Shown piece after piece: positions 43,228 through 52,985 of a DNA stretch of 64,000 nucleotides. The position numbers and the translations under genes are program-made. The first letter of the stretch is position 1; every line of letters starts with the position of its first letter. Below the pieces are notes generated by a model. It was given only the letters and a program-made list of their open reading frames with translations. It did not search any database and was not told the origin of the DNA. This DNA comes from Methanoregulaceae archaeon (GTDB taxonomy: Archaea > Halobacteriota > Methanomicrobia > Methanomicrobiales > Methanospirillaceae), in the NCBI GenBank assembly GCA_021371995.1, contig JAJFVA010000005.1, positions 1 to 64,000 on the forward strand. The letters are read 5' to 3'.

Positions 43228-44100
43228 ATGTACATCGGGATCGACCATGGCACGAGCGCCATACGATTCTCTTCCGGAGAAAATTATCTCAGAATTACGC
43301 GCGAGGAGGCGCGGGACTTCCAGTGGCAGGATCTCGGAAGGCTCTGCCCTCCTGAAGAGATCGGTGGGATCGCGCTCACCTATTCCATGGGTGACGGGAT
43401 CAGCATGGTTACTCCGATCGGGAGCGTGGAGGGTCGGGGTATCCGGAGCAGGGAAGGTGCAGGGAAGCATATCGGAGGGGGTACCCGTGTATTTGACCAG
43501 ATACGGGAGAGCGGCCTTCCTGCTGTCCTCATCCCAGGACTCCACAGGGAATCCCCAACAGACGTGCGGTTCAGGGCATATTCCCATCAGGCGAGCCCTG
43601 AGAAGATCGGGATCGCGTACCGTGTATCGGAAGACCTCGGCAGGGATTTCGTGGTTTCCGATGTCTCTTCAAATACGGTCACCCTCCTTGTCAAGGATGG
43701 CCTGATATTCGGGGGGTTTGATGCATGTATATTTGCCCCGGGACTTGAGCATGGAGCGCTCGACGTGGATGCGATCCGGAGAGTGGATGCGGGACTGAGC
43801 ACGGCAAACGAAGCGTTTCTCCAGGCCGGCGTGAACCATACACTCCCGGAGAAAGAGCGTCTTCCGGCCCTCGCACTTTTCTCAGCGATGGAATGTGCCG
43901 CCCTGCTCCTTCTCAATCCGGATGCCCGGGTAGCCCTTGCCGGGACTCTCGGGCCCACAATCTCCGGTGATGTATCGGCTCTCCTGGGCAGGGAGGTGGC
44001 GGTCTACGATGAATGGTGCGCCTCGTCCGGGCTTGCCCTGATCGCAAAGGATGTCTTCTCGGGAAAAAGGGAAATTCTTGGAATCAGCGTCGATATGTAA
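43228..44100 (+). CDS. Methanogenesis marker protein 12
   Basis: Methanogen-specific marker family of the actin/Hsp70-like ATPase superfamily, 290 residues, beginning MYIGIDHGTSAIRF, a phosphate-1-like loop. ATGs upstream (frame open to 42967) lie in the divergent epimerase gene and are rejected. A second nucleotide-binding-like segment is VSDVSSNTVTLLVKDG. Function is undetermined. It is divergent from the epimerase with 39 bases between, and the pyruvate synthase operon starts 39 bases after it. Confidence 0.88.
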   Translation: MYIGIDHGTSAIRFSSGENYLRITREEARDFQWQDLGRLCPPEEIGGIALTYSMGDGISMVTPIGSVEGRGIRSREGAGKHIGGGTRVFDQIRESGLPAVLIPGLHRESPTDVRFRAYSHQASPEKIGIAYRVSEDLGRDFVVSDVSSNTVTLLVKDGLIFGGFDACIFAPGLEHGALDVDAIRRVDAGLSTANEAFLQAGVNHTLPEKERLPALALFSAMECAALLLLNPDARVALAGTLGPTISGDVSALLGREVAVYDEWCASSGLALIAKDVFSGKREILGISVDM

Positions 44101-44110
44101 ATTTATATTA
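44101..44110 (+). promoter_or_regulatory. TATA box of the pyruvate synthase operon
   Basis: ATTTATATTA starts directly after the marker-12 stop and 30-39 bases before the porC TTG, which gives a leader of only a few bases. Confidence 0.5.
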
Positions 44111-44139
44111 TTAATCATGTAAGATTATATGGGATATTC

Positions 44140-44682
44140 TTGAGAGAGCTACGCATTCATGGCAGAGGCGGGCAGGGCTCGGTCACTGCTGCAGAGCTGA
44201 TCGCTGTGGCCGCCTTTGAGGGCGGGATGCATGCACAGGCATTTCCCGCCTTCGGTGTCGAACGGAGGGGGGCTCCAGTCCAGGCATTCGTCAGGTTTGA
44301 CAACAAAAAGATCCGGCTCCGGAGCCAGATCTATGAACCGGACTATATCATCGTGCAGGACAGTACTCTGATAAGGGATGTAAATGTCTTCCAGGGTATG
44401 AAGGAGGGAGGTATCGCCATTATCAATACCGAAAAGGCGATCAGTTACCCTGTCCCGGAAGGGGTAAAGGTCATCGCCATCGATGCAACCTCTATTGCAC
44501 TGCAGAAGATCGGTCTCCCCATCACCAATACAGCACTGATGGGGGCATTTGCAGCAGCAAGCGGGGAAATCGATTTTGCGGCTCTCGAAGATGCGGTGAA
44601 GAGGCGCTTCAAGGGGGATCTCGCCACGAAAAATATTGCGGCAGCAAGGGCGGCCTATGATTCGGTGAAGGGGGCGGCCTGA
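44140..44682 (+). CDS. porC: Pyruvate synthase gamma subunit (TTG start)
   Basis: Gamma subunit of pyruvate:ferredoxin oxidoreductase, which in methanogens carboxylates acetyl-CoA to pyruvate for biosynthesis. It has 180 residues; the TTG start gives the family N-terminus RELRIHGRGGQGSVTAAEL. The nearest ATG upstream is out of frame and soon hits a stop, so the TTG is well supported. The gene order gamma, delta, alpha, beta is the archaeal standard. Confidence 0.95.
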   Translation: MRELRIHGRGGQGSVTAAELIAVAAFEGGMHAQAFPAFGVERRGAPVQAFVRFDNKKIRLRSQIYEPDYIIVQDSTLIRDVNVFQGMKEGGIAIINTEKAISYPVPEGVKVIAIDATSIALQKIGLPITNTALMGAFAAASGEIDFAALEDAVKRRFKGDLATKNIAAARAAYDSVKGAA

Positions 44683-44684
44683 CC

Positions 44685-44945
44685 ATGGCAATCGGTACAG
44701 GATGTTCGGCCCGTCCGGGAAAGTCGCGCAACAACAAGACGGGGTCATGGCGGGTGTTCCGGCCGGAATTCGTCCATGAGAAGTGCACCAGCTGCGGGAT
44801 GTGCAGGATCATCTGTCCTGAAGGATGCATCGGGGAGAATGAGGAAGGACTCCCTGTTCCCGACTATGATTATTGCAAAGGCTGCGGTCTCTGTGCGGAA
44901 GAGTGCCCGTCAGAAGCGATCGAGATGAAAAAGGAGGAGAAGTGA
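44685..44945 (+). CDS. porD: Pyruvate synthase delta subunit (2[4Fe-4S] ferredoxin)
   Basis: Ferredoxin subunit of 86 residues with CTSCGMCRIICPEGC and CKGCGLCAEECPSEA, carrying electrons between the thiamine-diphosphate site and external ferredoxin. It starts two bases after the porC stop and ends one base before porA. Confidence 0.96.
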   Translation: MAIGTGCSARPGKSRNNKTGSWRVFRPEFVHEKCTSCGMCRIICPEGCIGENEEGLPVPDYDYCKGCGLCAEECPSEAIEMKKEEK

Positions 44946-44946
44946 G

Positions 44947-46104
44947 ATGCTCGAAATAACCGAAGGGTCGCATGCGGTGGCTGATGCGGTCGGCAAATGC
45001 CGGCCCCAGGTCATTGCAGCCTACCCCATCACACCCCAGACCCATATCGTTGAGGCTCTTGCCGAGATGGTTGCCAACTGTGAGATCGATGCCGAGTACA
45101 TCACGGTGGAGAGCGAGTTCTCCGCCCTCTCAGCCTGCCTTGGTGCGAGTGCCGCGGGGTCCCGGGTCTATTCGGCAACAACCTCGCAGGGACTTGCCCT
45201 GATGTTCGAGGTCTGTTTCAATTGTGCAGGGATGCGGCTCCCGGTGGTCATGTCGATCGTGAACAGGGCTCTTGGAGCACCTCTCTCGATATGGAATGAC
45301 CAGCAGGATTCGATCTCGCTCCGGGACTCTGGCTGGCTGCAGCTGTATGCCGAAGATAACCAGGAAGCGACAGATCTGCATTATCTTGCGTATAGGGTCT
45401 CGGAAGATCATAGTATCCTTCTCCCCTCGTTTGTCTGCTTTGACGGGTTCATCCTCTCCCACACCTACGAGCCGGTGGATACGCTCACAAAGGAGCAGGC
45501 AGACAGTTATCTCCCCCCGTTCAAGCCATTCCAGCGGCTGGATGCTGCCGATCCGATCAGTTTTGGCCTGTTTGCGGCCCCCGATTATTACATGGAGTTC
45601 CGTTACGAGATCGACCAGGCAGCGAAAAAAGCCCTGTCTGTTATCCCGAAAGCAGGCAGGGAATTTGGGGAACTGTTCGGCAGGGACTACAGCGGGCTTG
45701 TTGAAGGTTACCGGATGGATGATGCCGATTGTGCGCTTGTCGCAATGGGATCGATCTGCGGTACCGTGAAGGATGCTATCGATGAGATGCGGGATGCAGG
45801 GAAGAAAGTCGGACTCCTCAAGATCCGCTCATTCAGGCCATTTCCTGCAGAAGAAGTAAAAAAGGCCCTCTCTGGGGTGAGCCGGGTTGCTGTCCTTGAC
45901 AAGAATATCTCTCTGGGATCGAAGGGTGCGGTGGCGCTTGAGATCAGGGATGCCCTGTATGGGAGCCAGACCCCTGTCTATGATTACATTATTGCACTTG
46001 GAGGAAGGGATGTGAGGAAGAAGGATATTGCCCGGGTGGTCTCCCTTGCGGAAGAAGGCAAAGGCGACCTCTTCTACGGGCTCCGCGATGAGGTGCTGAA
46101 ATGA
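44947..46104 (+). CDS. porA: Pyruvate synthase alpha subunit
   Basis: Alpha subunit, 385 residues, with [20 protein letters not shown], the AYPITPQT motif, [16 protein letters not shown] (catalytic Glu region) and [10 protein letters not shown]. The pattern [17 protein letters not shown] supports pyruvate over 2-oxoglutarate specificity by family resemblance. It overlaps porB by four bases. Confidence 0.95.
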   Translation: MLEITEGSHAVADAVGKCRPQVIAAYPITPQTHIVEALAEMVANCEIDAEYITVESEFSALSACLGASAAGSRVYSATTSQGLALMFEVCFNCAGMRLPVVMSIVNRALGAPLSIWNDQQDSISLRDSGWLQLYAEDNQEATDLHYLAYRVSEDHSILLPSFVCFDGFILSHTYEPVDTLTKEQADSYLPPFKPFQRLDAADPISFGLFAAPDYYMEFRYEIDQAAKKALSVIPKAGREFGELFGRDYSGLVEGYRMDDADCALVAMGSICGTVKDAIDEMRDAGKKVGLLKIRSFRPFPAEEVKKALSGVSRVAVLDKNISLGSKGAVALEIRDALYGSQTPVYDYIIALGGRDVRKKDIARVVSLAEEGKGDLFYGLRDEVLK

Positions 46105-46997
46105 ACGACGAAGCAGCATGTGTGCTTTTTGACCCGGGTCACCGGGCATGCGGGGGGTGTGCAGCAGCCATGGCTGCCAGGTTCATCCTTGACGCGGCAG
46201 GGAAGGATACAATTGTGGTCTCCTCGACAGGATGCATGGAGGTCTTCTCCACGCCATATCCTGAAACAGCATGGAATGTTCCATGGATCCACTCGCTCTT
46301 CGAGAACAATTCTGCGGTGGCATCTGGAGTTGTCGCCTCATTGAAGAAGCAGGGAAGAAAGGAGAAGGTCATAGCCCTTGGCGGGGACGGTGCAACTTTT
46401 GATATCGGGATGCTCTGTCTCTCCGGGGCATTCGAACGGGGGCATGACTTCACCTACATCTGCTACGATAACGAGGCCTACATGAACACCGGCATCCAGC
46501 GTTCTGGTGCAACACCCTATGATGCCAGTACCACCACGAGCCCGGCAGGGAGCTGCTCGTTTGGAAACAGCCGCCCGAAAAAGGATCTCCCCATGATCCT
46601 TGCAGCGCACGGGGCCCCGTACGTGGCGACGGCTTCCATTGCCTACCCCCCGGATCTCAAAAAGAAGGTTGAGAAAGCCATCAATACCCCGGGCCCCTGT
46701 TATATCCAGGTCCATGCGCCCTGCTGCACCGGCTGGGGATTTGAAGGCGAGAAGACGGTCGCGATCGGTAAGCTTGCCATCGAGACCGGGCTCTGGGTCA
46801 ATTACGAGATGGAGGACGGAGTGGTCACGAAAGTAAAGAAGGTGGTGCGAAAGCCGGTCGAAGACTACCTGGTCGAGCAGAAACGGTTCCGTCACCTCTT
46901 CAAGCCAAAGAGGAACGATGCCGAGATCGCAAAGATCCAGGCGCTTGCCGACAGGAACGCCGAAAAGTTCGGGATCGATATCAAGCTGAAAAAATAA
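46101..46997 (+). CDS. porB: Pyruvate synthase beta subunit
   Basis: Thiamine-diphosphate-binding beta subunit, 298 residues, with [15 protein letters not shown] (cluster Cys), [18 protein letters not shown], the binding motif [10 protein letters not shown] and [15 protein letters not shown]. Further Cys in [10 protein letters not shown] complete the fourth cluster ligand set. It closes the operon; a T7 run follows the stop. Confidence 0.96.
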   Translation: MNDEAACVLFDPGHRACGGCAAAMAARFILDAAGKDTIVVSSTGCMEVFSTPYPETAWNVPWIHSLFENNSAVASGVVASLKKQGRKEKVIALGGDGATFDIGMLCLSGAFERGHDFTYICYDNEAYMNTGIQRSGATPYDASTTTSPAGSCSFGNSRPKKDLPMILAAHGAPYVATASIAYPPDLKKKVEKAINTPGPCYIQVHAPCCTGWGFEGEKTVAIGKLAIETGLWVNYEMEDGVVTKVKKVVRKPVEDYLVEQKRFRHLFKPKRNDAEIAKIQALADRNAEKFGIDIKLKK

Positions 46998-47005
46998 TCT
47001 TTTTT
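46996..47005 (+). terminator. T-rich terminator after porB
   Basis: The porB TAA is followed at once by TCTTTTTTT, the kind of T-tract that ends archaeal transcription. The 75 bases to the CDF gene stop hold nothing else. Confidence 0.5.
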
Positions 47006-47080
47006 TGGCCGGGATCAGAATCTCCCCATTTTTCCTTCCTTTTCAATCATCAGATTCCCATTTCTGCAGCTGTTGGTATC

Positions 47081-48070
47081 CTATCGAGGGTCGTCAGGAT
47101 GAGGCGTTGTTTTCCCTGCACCGGGTGTGAGAATACAGGCAGATGAACCTGCCTCCGTGCATTCCTCACATTCGAATTCGAGTGTAGAGTGGAGGATCCG
47201 GAAACTCTTCAGCCGCTCCTTGATCTCTCTTTTTATCTCACCAATGCGGTTGACGTCACGTTCGCAACTGTAAACGTGTGCATCCAGCACAAAAATACTC
47301 GAGCTGAGACTCCAGATGTGGACGTCGTGGACCCCTTCAACCCCCGGCACCGACTCCATTTCCCTGATCACGCTGTCATAATCCAGGTCCCTTGGGGTAA
47401 ACTGGAGGAGAATCGCGACCGCTTCCCGGATGACCTTTGCCGCGGAAACGAGGATTACGATTGCAATCAACCCGGAGAGGATCGGATCGGCAGCCACCTG
47501 TCCTGTTACCGCGATCCAGACTGCGGCACCGATTACGGCAAGAGAGGTGAGGGCATCGCCAACCACGTGGAGGAAGGCACTCCGGATATTCAGATCCCGG
47601 CTTCCATGGAGCCGGTATGCGATATAGGCATTCGCCGCAAGACCTGCAAGGGCAACCAGGAGCATCACAGTGCTGTCTACCGGACGGGGGTTCGAAAGAC
47701 GAGTGAACGCTTCATACAGGATCCATATACTCATTATAATCAGGAAGAGGCCGTTGCAAAACGCAACAACGATCTCTGCCCGGTGAAGACCATAGGTGCG
47801 CTCCTTTGTCGGGAGGGAACGGGCGGCCCGGATTGCTGCAAGGGAGAGAAGCAGGGCGGAGGCATCGATGAACATATGCCCTGCATCGGAAATAAGGGAG
47901 AGGGATCCTGAGTAATACCCCCCCGCTACCTCAACGGCAAAAAAAATGAGGGTTACCAGGACACCGGCACGCAACGATGCAGTGTAGTCCCCCGGCGTCC
48001 TGCCGCTGTTACCTGGTTTCCTTTCATGGAGTGAGGCATCAGTCCCCCGGCCGTTGTGGTGTTTATCCAT
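47081..48070 (-). CDS. Cation diffusion facilitator (Zn/Co/Cd efflux)
   Basis: Divalent metal-proton antiporter of 329 residues. Six membrane helices are visible. The metal-site motifs are ISDAGHMFIDAS (helix 2, HxxxD type) and LHVVGDALTSLAV (helix 5, HxxxD). A His-rich N-terminal tail (MDKHHNGRG) and a cytoplasmic C-terminal domain with GVHDVHIWSLSS, EFECEECTEAG and several Cys/His complete it. This HD-HD pattern is typical of zinc-transporting CzcD/ZitB. A GAGGGT site precedes the ATG. Confidence 0.93.
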   Translation of the reverse strand: MDKHHNGRGTDASLHERKPGNSGRTPGDYTASLRAGVLVTLIFFAVEVAGGYYSGSLSLISDAGHMFIDASALLLSLAAIRAARSLPTKERTYGLHRAEIVVAFCNGLFLIIMSIWILYEAFTRLSNPRPVDSTVMLLVALAGLAANAYIAYRLHGSRDLNIRSAFLHVVGDALTSLAVIGAAVWIAVTGQVAADPILSGLIAIVILVSAAKVIREAVAILLQFTPRDLDYDSVIREMESVPGVEGVHDVHIWSLSSSIFVLDAHVYSCERDVNRIGEIKREIKERLKSFRILHSTLEFECEECTEAGSSACILTPGAGKTTPHPDDPR

Positions 48071-48124
48071 ATGCTCGTCTTTTACCCTCTCATCTCCTCT
48101 TCAGGGCTATTAATTCATCCCAGG

Positions 48125-48678
48125 CTATGGGGCAAGACAGGGCAATCCTGCCTTTATCCCTGGACATATCCGCGTTTCAATCTCTCCCGCTCTCATGTAA
48201 CACTCGGAAGCCTCTATGGGTCTCCCCAAATCACTGAACGCAGTTCCCTTCAGGGACCAAGGCAGGGCATTTTCTGGATCGAGCACGAGGGCACGGTTGT
48301 AACAATCGATCGCTTCTTCATACCTGCCAAGGTTATGAAGAGCCACCCCTTTCGCCAGCCAGGGGGTCGTCAAAGCCGGGTCAATCGCAAGAGATGTATT
48401 GTAACATCCGATTGCCGCGTCGTATCCTCCATTCCCTGGCAGCGAGATTAGAGTCCCCTGATGAACCACTCTCTTGCTTCAGGATACGGGGTGGAGATAT
48501 CATCCGGGTTCACTGCGATGGCAATTGCAGATCTCCCATTGCCGGTACCTGGAGACAGCGGCCATAAAACATCCTGCGATCGGGCCGGAGGATCCCCTGT
48601 CATTGAAAGACACCCGGCTGCATTGATAGTCGCAAGGGCAGAGAGTGAAAAAAAGAAAGAATGACGCGATCCTGCCAT
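48125..48678 (-). pseudogene. Frame-disrupted TPR protein with secretion signal
   Basis: Two minus-strand frames form one gene. 48678-48448 gives a signal-like N-terminus with a lipobox-like Cys (LATINAAGC) and ends REWFIRGL-stop. 48469-48125 continues in another frame with TPR sequence (YDAAIGCYNTSLAIDP; GRYEEAIDCYNRALVLDP). Between them the third frame reads GDSNLAAREW, which also resembles TPR. So two small indels near 48430-48465 seem to have broken a TPR unit. Either the gene is decayed or the sequence has errors there. Confidence 0.6.
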
Positions 48679-48692
48679 CTTTCATCACCTTC

Positions 48693-49316
48693 TCATCCCC
48701 CCTGTCTTTTCCAGGTGAACAGGAAGGGAAGGAGGAGAACGATCGCAATGATGATCCAGAACTGGCCAAACCAGGTGAGCAGGGTTACCCTCTCTTCGGT
48801 GTAAAACCTGAGTTCGGCATTCTTTGTCGAGTTCCAGGTCACGGTTACGGAACCGTCCTTTCCTTCTGTCACCACTGCCCCGGGACTCATCGAACCGATG
48901 AAATAATTCCTGACATCAAACTCGGATGGGAGCGTTATCTTGACGTGGTAAGGTTCAGGAAAGGAGGCCAGAACATGGTTTTCCCGGACCGGCCCGGTAA
49001 AGTATACCGTGTAATTTCCTCTCGGAAAAGTGATGGTGAACCGGTCGGTAAAGCTGTAATTGCAGGAAGGGGGCGGGCAGTCCCCGGAAAGGGAGACGCC
49101 GCTCACCTGGACTGGAACACGTTCCCCGAGAAATCCCGTTTCGGCAAACGAATAGCGGTCGGCATTCCTGATCTCCACCGCCCCCTGGTATGCGGTTCCG
49201 TTTGGGAGTATGCGGTACTCGGCCGTGAGCGCCTGGGCCGTCCCGGGTATCAGGAGCAGTGCAATGCAGAGAGCAATGACTGCAGGTCTGCATCGATCTC
49301 GGTGGGTGGTTTGCAT
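48693..49316 (-). CDS. Exported membrane-anchored protein of unknown function
   Basis: 207 residues from the ATG at 49316, which lies inside the end of thrC (67-base overlap). It has a signal peptide (VIALCIALLLIPGTAQA), an external beta-rich domain with several N-glycosylation sequons (NGT, NYS, NYT, NST) and one C-terminal helix (FWIIIAIVLLLPFLF) followed by KRQGG inside. This is the layout of a surface protein held by its tail. I do not recognise a function. Confidence 0.75.
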   Translation of the reverse strand: MQTTHRDRCRPAVIALCIALLLIPGTAQALTAEYRILPNGTAYQGAVEIRNADRYSFAETGFLGERVPVQVSGVSLSGDCPPPSCNYSFTDRFTITFPRGNYTVYFTGPVRENHVLASFPEPYHVKITLPSEFDVRNYFIGSMSPGAVVTEGKDGSVTVTWNSTKNAELRFYTEERVTLLTWFGQFWIIIAIVLLLPFLFTWKRQGG

Positions 49317-50458
49317 TGCTTTATTACCGTCTCCGGGTCTTTCAACAGGTGCCCGGTCACCACGCACACAACGCGCTCACCGGGATCGATCACGCCTGCC
49401 TCAGCAAGTTTGCGCACCCCTGCAACGGATGCAGCAGATGCAGGTTCAACGCCGATCCCTTCCTTTTGTGCGAGAGCCTTCTGCATCGCGAGGATCTCGT
49501 CATCGGTGACCCATTCTGCAGTCCCGCCGGTCTGCCGGATCGCGGCAAGTGCCTTCTCCGCGTTTACCGGTGCCCCGATACGTATCGCGGTAGCCACCGT
49601 CTCGGGCTGTTTCTCGGGGACCACTTCAGGGAGCCTCTCGCGTATTGCCCGGACAACAGGGCTTGAGCCCTTTGCCTGGATCCCGGTCATCATGGGAAGT
49701 CGATCGATCAACCCGAGGGTACTAAGTTCACCAAGCCCTTTATGCACAGCGGAGATATTCCCGGCATTTCCCACCGGGAGCACAATCCGGTCCGGGACGC
49801 TTCCGAGCTGGTCGATGACTTCAAACCCGATCGTTTTCTGCCCCTCGAGCCTGAAGGGGTTGATCGAATTTAAGAGGTAGAGCCCATGGCTGATGCAGAG
49901 TTCCTGCACCATCTCGAGGGCTTTGTCAAAATTGCCCCGGATCGAGATGACGTTTGCCCCGTGCATCAGTGCCTGCGCCACTTTCCCGAGCGCCACCTTC
50001 CCCGCAGGAAGGAGGACGATGGCAGGTATTCCGGCCTTTGCCGCGTAAGCCGCAAGGCTTGCCGAGGTATTCCCGGTGCTCGCACATGCCACGGTTGATT
50101 TTTTGAGCTGGAGCGCCATGCTCACCCCTACCGTCATCCCCCTGTCTTTGAACGAACCGGTGGGATTCATCCCCTCATGCTTTGCATAAAGGTGCGGAAG
50201 ACCGATCTCCTTTCCAATCCGGTCCAGCTTGTAGAGCGGGGTTCCCCCTTCCTGAAGAGTGACCGGGGGAATGGTGACCGGGAGGAGCTCACGGTAACGC
50301 CATACCGAAATCGGACGGTGATCCCAGTCCTCACGCCGGATTTTAATGGAGTCAAGATCGTACTCCACGAAAAGCAGGTGCCCGCAGGAGCGGCAGGTAT
50401 AGAGGATCTCATCAGGAGGATATGACTGGCCGCATTGCACGCAGGTGAGGCGATACAT
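49250..50458 (-). CDS. thrC: Threonine synthase
   Basis: PLP enzyme converting O-phosphohomoserine to threonine. It has 402 residues with an N-terminal zinc-ribbon-like segment (LTCVQCGQSYPPDEILYTCRS has two CxxC-type pairs), the PLP lysine in TGSFKDRG, ACASTGNTSASLAAYAAK and the glycine-rich PVGNAGNIS loop. Threonine is also needed for coenzyme B (as phosphothreonine moiety), a link to the Aks operon in metabolism but not in location. Confidence 0.95.
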   Translation of the reverse strand: MYRLTCVQCGQSYPPDEILYTCRSCGHLLFVEYDLDSIKIRREDWDHRPISVWRYRELLPVTIPPVTLQEGGTPLYKLDRIGKEIGLPHLYAKHEGMNPTGSFKDRGMTVGVSMALQLKKSTVACASTGNTSASLAAYAAKAGIPAIVLLPAGKVALGKVAQALMHGANVISIRGNFDKALEMVQELCISHGLYLLNSINPFRLEGQKTIGFEVIDQLGSVPDRIVLPVGNAGNISAVHKGLGELSTLGLIDRLPMMTGIQAKGSSPVVRAIRERLPEVVPEKQPETVATAIRIGAPVNAEKALAAIRQTGGTAEWVTDDEILAMQKALAQKEGIGVEPASAASVAGVRKLAEAGVIDPGERVVCVVTGHLLKDPETVIKQCKPPTEIDADLQSLLSALHCS

Positions 50459-50510
50459 GCTCTAGATCTGGGCGGTCATCGCTCATATACACATCCGGTA
50501 CAAAGAGCGG

Positions 50511-51317
50511 TCAGGACCCCTCTCTCCCGGCCCGCATCCGGTTATACAGGTCCGGTTTTCTGTCCCGGCTGACAGGAAACGCTTCCCGCGTACGGTAAAC
50601 GGTGTCCGGATCTATCCCGGTAATGATCAGATCCTCTTCCAGCCCTGCGCGGGCAATCACGGCCCCTGAAGGATCGGCAGCAAGCGATGTGCCACAATAT
50701 GCATCCACGGGATTCACCCCTGTGGTGTTCACCCCGATCACGTAGAACTGGTGTTCAAGGGCCCTTGTCCTTATGAAGAGCTCCCAGTGACCGATCCTTA
50801 AAGCCGGCCATGCTGCAGGGACCAGCATGCAGCAAACCCCCGCTTCTGCGTAAACATTGAAAATCCCGGAGAAACGGAGGTCATAACAGATGGCGATACC
50901 AAAGGGGACACCGTCGAGCCTGAAGATTCCCGGTTTATCTCCGGGGCTGTACACACTATCCTCATCAGCAGGGGTGAACAGGTGGCACTTTGAGTAGGAG
51001 GCAACCTCCTCCCCGTCACGGTTAAAAACGATGCAGGTATTCCGTGGCTTTGGCTGAAAGCGCTCCCGGAATGAGCCAAGGATAGCGATCCCGTATTCCC
51101 TCGCAAGGTCACTGAACCGGGATACAATCAGACCCTCCCGGTCCTGGACATGCTGGACAGACCCGGGGTCCCAACCGGTTGGATACTGTTCGGGAAAACA
51201 GATCAGCGAGGCTCCCTGATCCGCTGCCTTCCGGATATAAGGCTCTGCCTTTTTGAGGCTCTGGAGAGGGTTCTCCCACATGCTCCCGAGCTGAGCTCCG
51301 GCGATTTTCATTATCAT
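50511..51317 (-). CDS. Nitrilase-fold carbon-nitrogen hydrolase
   Basis: Amidase of 268 residues with the Glu-Lys-Cys triad: Glu in ICFPEQYPTGW, Lys in YSKCHLF and Cys in AICYDLRF. It resembles omega-amidase/Nit2-like proteins, but the substrate is not indicated. It lies 52 bases upstream of thrC on the same strand, so co-transcription with amino acid biosynthesis is possible. An internal ATG two codons in could also be the start. Confidence 0.88.
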   Translation of the reverse strand: MIMKIAGAQLGSMWENPLQSLKKAEPYIRKAADQGASLICFPEQYPTGWDPGSVQHVQDREGLIVSRFSDLAREYGIAILGSFRERFQPKPRNTCIVFNRDGEEVASYSKCHLFTPADEDSVYSPGDKPGIFRLDGVPFGIAICYDLRFSGIFNVYAEAGVCCMLVPAAWPALRIGHWELFIRTRALEHQFYVIGVNTTGVNPVDAYCGTSLAADPSGAVIARAGLEEDLIITGIDPDTVYRTREAFPVSRDRKPDLYNRMRAGREGS

Positions 51318-51359
51318 AAGGATGTACTCGCATCTTGTATGTCAGTGTTTCCCGGACTT

Positions 51360-52007
51360 TCAGGTCCCGGAAAGCACCGGGAACGCGGCGGTAAGGCCGG
51401 CAATCACGAACTGGACTGCAATTGCAATCAGAAGCATCCCCATCAGCCGGTTGATGGCCCGGAACTCTTTCTGCCCGATACGACTGACGATGAGATCTGA
51501 CCTTGCCATCATGAAGTAGGTGACAAGAATGGCGATCACGATTGAGACGAGGATGAAAGCAATCCTTGAGGCGGACCCTGTTGCTTCATTCATCAGCACA
51601 ATCGTCGTGGTGATCGCACCAGGGCCTGCGATCATGGGAATTGCAAGGGGTGTTACCGAGATATCCTCGGCATCCATGCTCTCATATTTCTCGGTAGCAG
51701 TAAGCTTTGTCCGTGAAGTACGGGCATAGACCATCTCCATTCCTATGATGAAAAGGAGGATGCCGCCACCGATCCGGAACGCCTCAATAGTGATACCGAA
51801 GAGCTGGAGGATGATACCCCCTGCCAGGGCAAAGGCAAAAAGGATGATGAGGGCATACCGGCAGGACTCCTCAGCCACTTTACTCCTTGCTGCAGGATCG
51901 AGCGAGGTGGTAAGGGAGACAAAGGTAAGAGTGGCTCCAAGGGGATTGACAATGATAAGAATAGAGGAGAGTGAAAGGAGAGCGAATGTAACCATGTCTC
52001 CTGCCAT
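51360..52007 (-). CDS. MarC-family integral membrane protein
   Basis: Six-helix membrane protein of 215 residues with the family motifs IIVNPLGATLTF, RIGGGILLFIIGMEM and PLAIPMIAGPGAITT. Function is not established; the early multidrug-resistance link for MarC has not held. The start is either the ATG at 52007 or one four codons later. Gap to the nitrilase gene is 42 bases. Confidence 0.9.
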   Translation of the reverse strand: MAGDMVTFALLSLSSILIIVNPLGATLTFVSLTTSLDPAARSKVAEESCRYALIILFAFALAGGIILQLFGITIEAFRIGGGILLFIIGMEMVYARTSRTKLTATEKYESMDAEDISVTPLAIPMIAGPGAITTTIVLMNEATGSASRIAFILVSIVIAILVTYFMMARSDLIVSRIGQKEFRAINRLMGMLLIAIAVQFVIAGLTAAFPVLSGT

Positions 52008-52113
52008 ATGGGGAGATGTGCCCTCTGAAGGTAAGAGCGTTTGCCTCAGTCATTTGAAGGGACAGACACGTTCAGCCATATCCGTATTGTGAAAACAGGT
52101 TTTGTTTTCCGGT

Positions 52114-52563
52114 TCACTCGTAGAGAACCGGCTCATCTACCCGCTTGTACGAGCAGATGTCATCGGGGGTGAAATGGATGGAGATCTCCCGGTTTGCGCT
52201 TTCAGGGGAATCGGAGGCGTGGATCACGTTCCTGCCAATATCCAGTGCATAGTCACCGCGGATTGTGCCAGGGGCTGCTTCAGCCGGGTTCGTTGCACCA
52301 ACAAGCGATCGTACGACCGGGACTGCCGATCTTCCTTCCCATACCATGAGAAAGACCGGGCCGCTCGTGATATAGTGTCGTAGCGACGGGAAAAACGGTT
52401 TTTCAATGTGTTCCCTGTACTGATCCATTACCCGCTTCTCCGGGAGTTTCTCAAGCCGGGCGCAAACGAGCTTGAGCCCTTTTGATTCAAGGCGGCCGAC
52501 CACTTCGCCGATGAGCCCGCGGGCGACACCATCAGGCTTGACCATTACAAAGGTCCGGTCCAT
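52114..52563 (-). CDS. ndk: Nucleoside diphosphate kinase
   Basis: Balances NTP pools by phosphotransfer through a His. It has 149 residues, with the active-site His in [12 protein letters not shown] and the N-terminal [16 protein letters not shown]. It ends the L7Ae-S28e-L24e-Ndk operon, a gene order widely conserved in archaea. Confidence 0.97.
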   Translation of the reverse strand: MDRTFVMVKPDGVARGLIGEVVGRLESKGLKLVCARLEKLPEKRVMDQYREHIEKPFFPSLRHYITSGPVFLMVWEGRSAVPVVRSLVGATNPAEAAPGTIRGDYALDIGRNVIHASDSPESANREISIHFTPDDICSYKRVDEPVLYE

Positions 52564-52569
52564 GCCGCA

Positions 52570-52761
52570 TTACTCCTTTCCAAGCGCTTTCCGCCCGGCC
52601 TTTGTCCAGGAAACCCTGCGGGGGGTTCTGCCGAGGCGGAAGTTGTTCTGGCACTTCGAGCTGCAGAAGTAAAAGATGGTGCTGTCTTTTCTGACAAACA
52701 TCTTTCCGGTTCCCGGCTCGATTGCTTCACCGCAGAAACTGCAGTTTTTCTGTTCTACCAT
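52570..52761 (-). CDS. rpl24e: Ribosomal protein L24e
   Basis: Zinc-binding large-subunit protein of 63 residues, [17 protein letters not shown] and [10 protein letters not shown] giving the four Cys. The ATG at 52761 (GGTGAAAGTGAA just upstream) gives the family N-terminus. The frame continues upstream to 52809, but that is shadow over S28e. Confidence 0.95.
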   Translation of the reverse strand: MVEQKNCSFCGEAIEPGTGKMFVRKDSTIFYFCSSKCQNNFRLGRTPRRVSWTKAGRKALGKE

Positions 52762-52768
52762 TTCACTT

Positions 52769-52978
52769 TCACCGCCGGGAGAGTTTCTTAGCCTCGCGTT
52801 CGGTCTCAAGGAGCATCAGCACATCACCCTCACGGATGGGTCCTACCGTGTTGCGGGTAATGATTCGGCCCTTGTTAGGGCCATCGAGTATACGGCATTT
52901 CACCTGCATGGCTTCGCCGTGCATCCCGGTGGATCCAATCACTTCGATGACCTCTGCGGGCGTTCCTTCATCTGCCAT
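52769..52978 (-). CDS. rps28e: Ribosomal protein S28e
   Basis: Small-subunit protein of 69 residues: [20 protein letters not shown] and the family C-terminus [16 protein letters not shown]. Seven bases separate it from L24e and seven from L7Ae. Confidence 0.96.
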   Translation of the reverse strand: MADEGTPAEVIEVIGSTGMHGEAMQVKCRILDGPNKGRIITRNTVGPIREGDVLMLLETEREAKKLSRR

Positions 52979-52985
52979 GGTCTGC

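Noticed and set aside
48645-49880. 411-residue plus-strand frame over the surface protein and thrC
   Set aside because: It is antisense to thrC, with compositional bias of a shadow frame.
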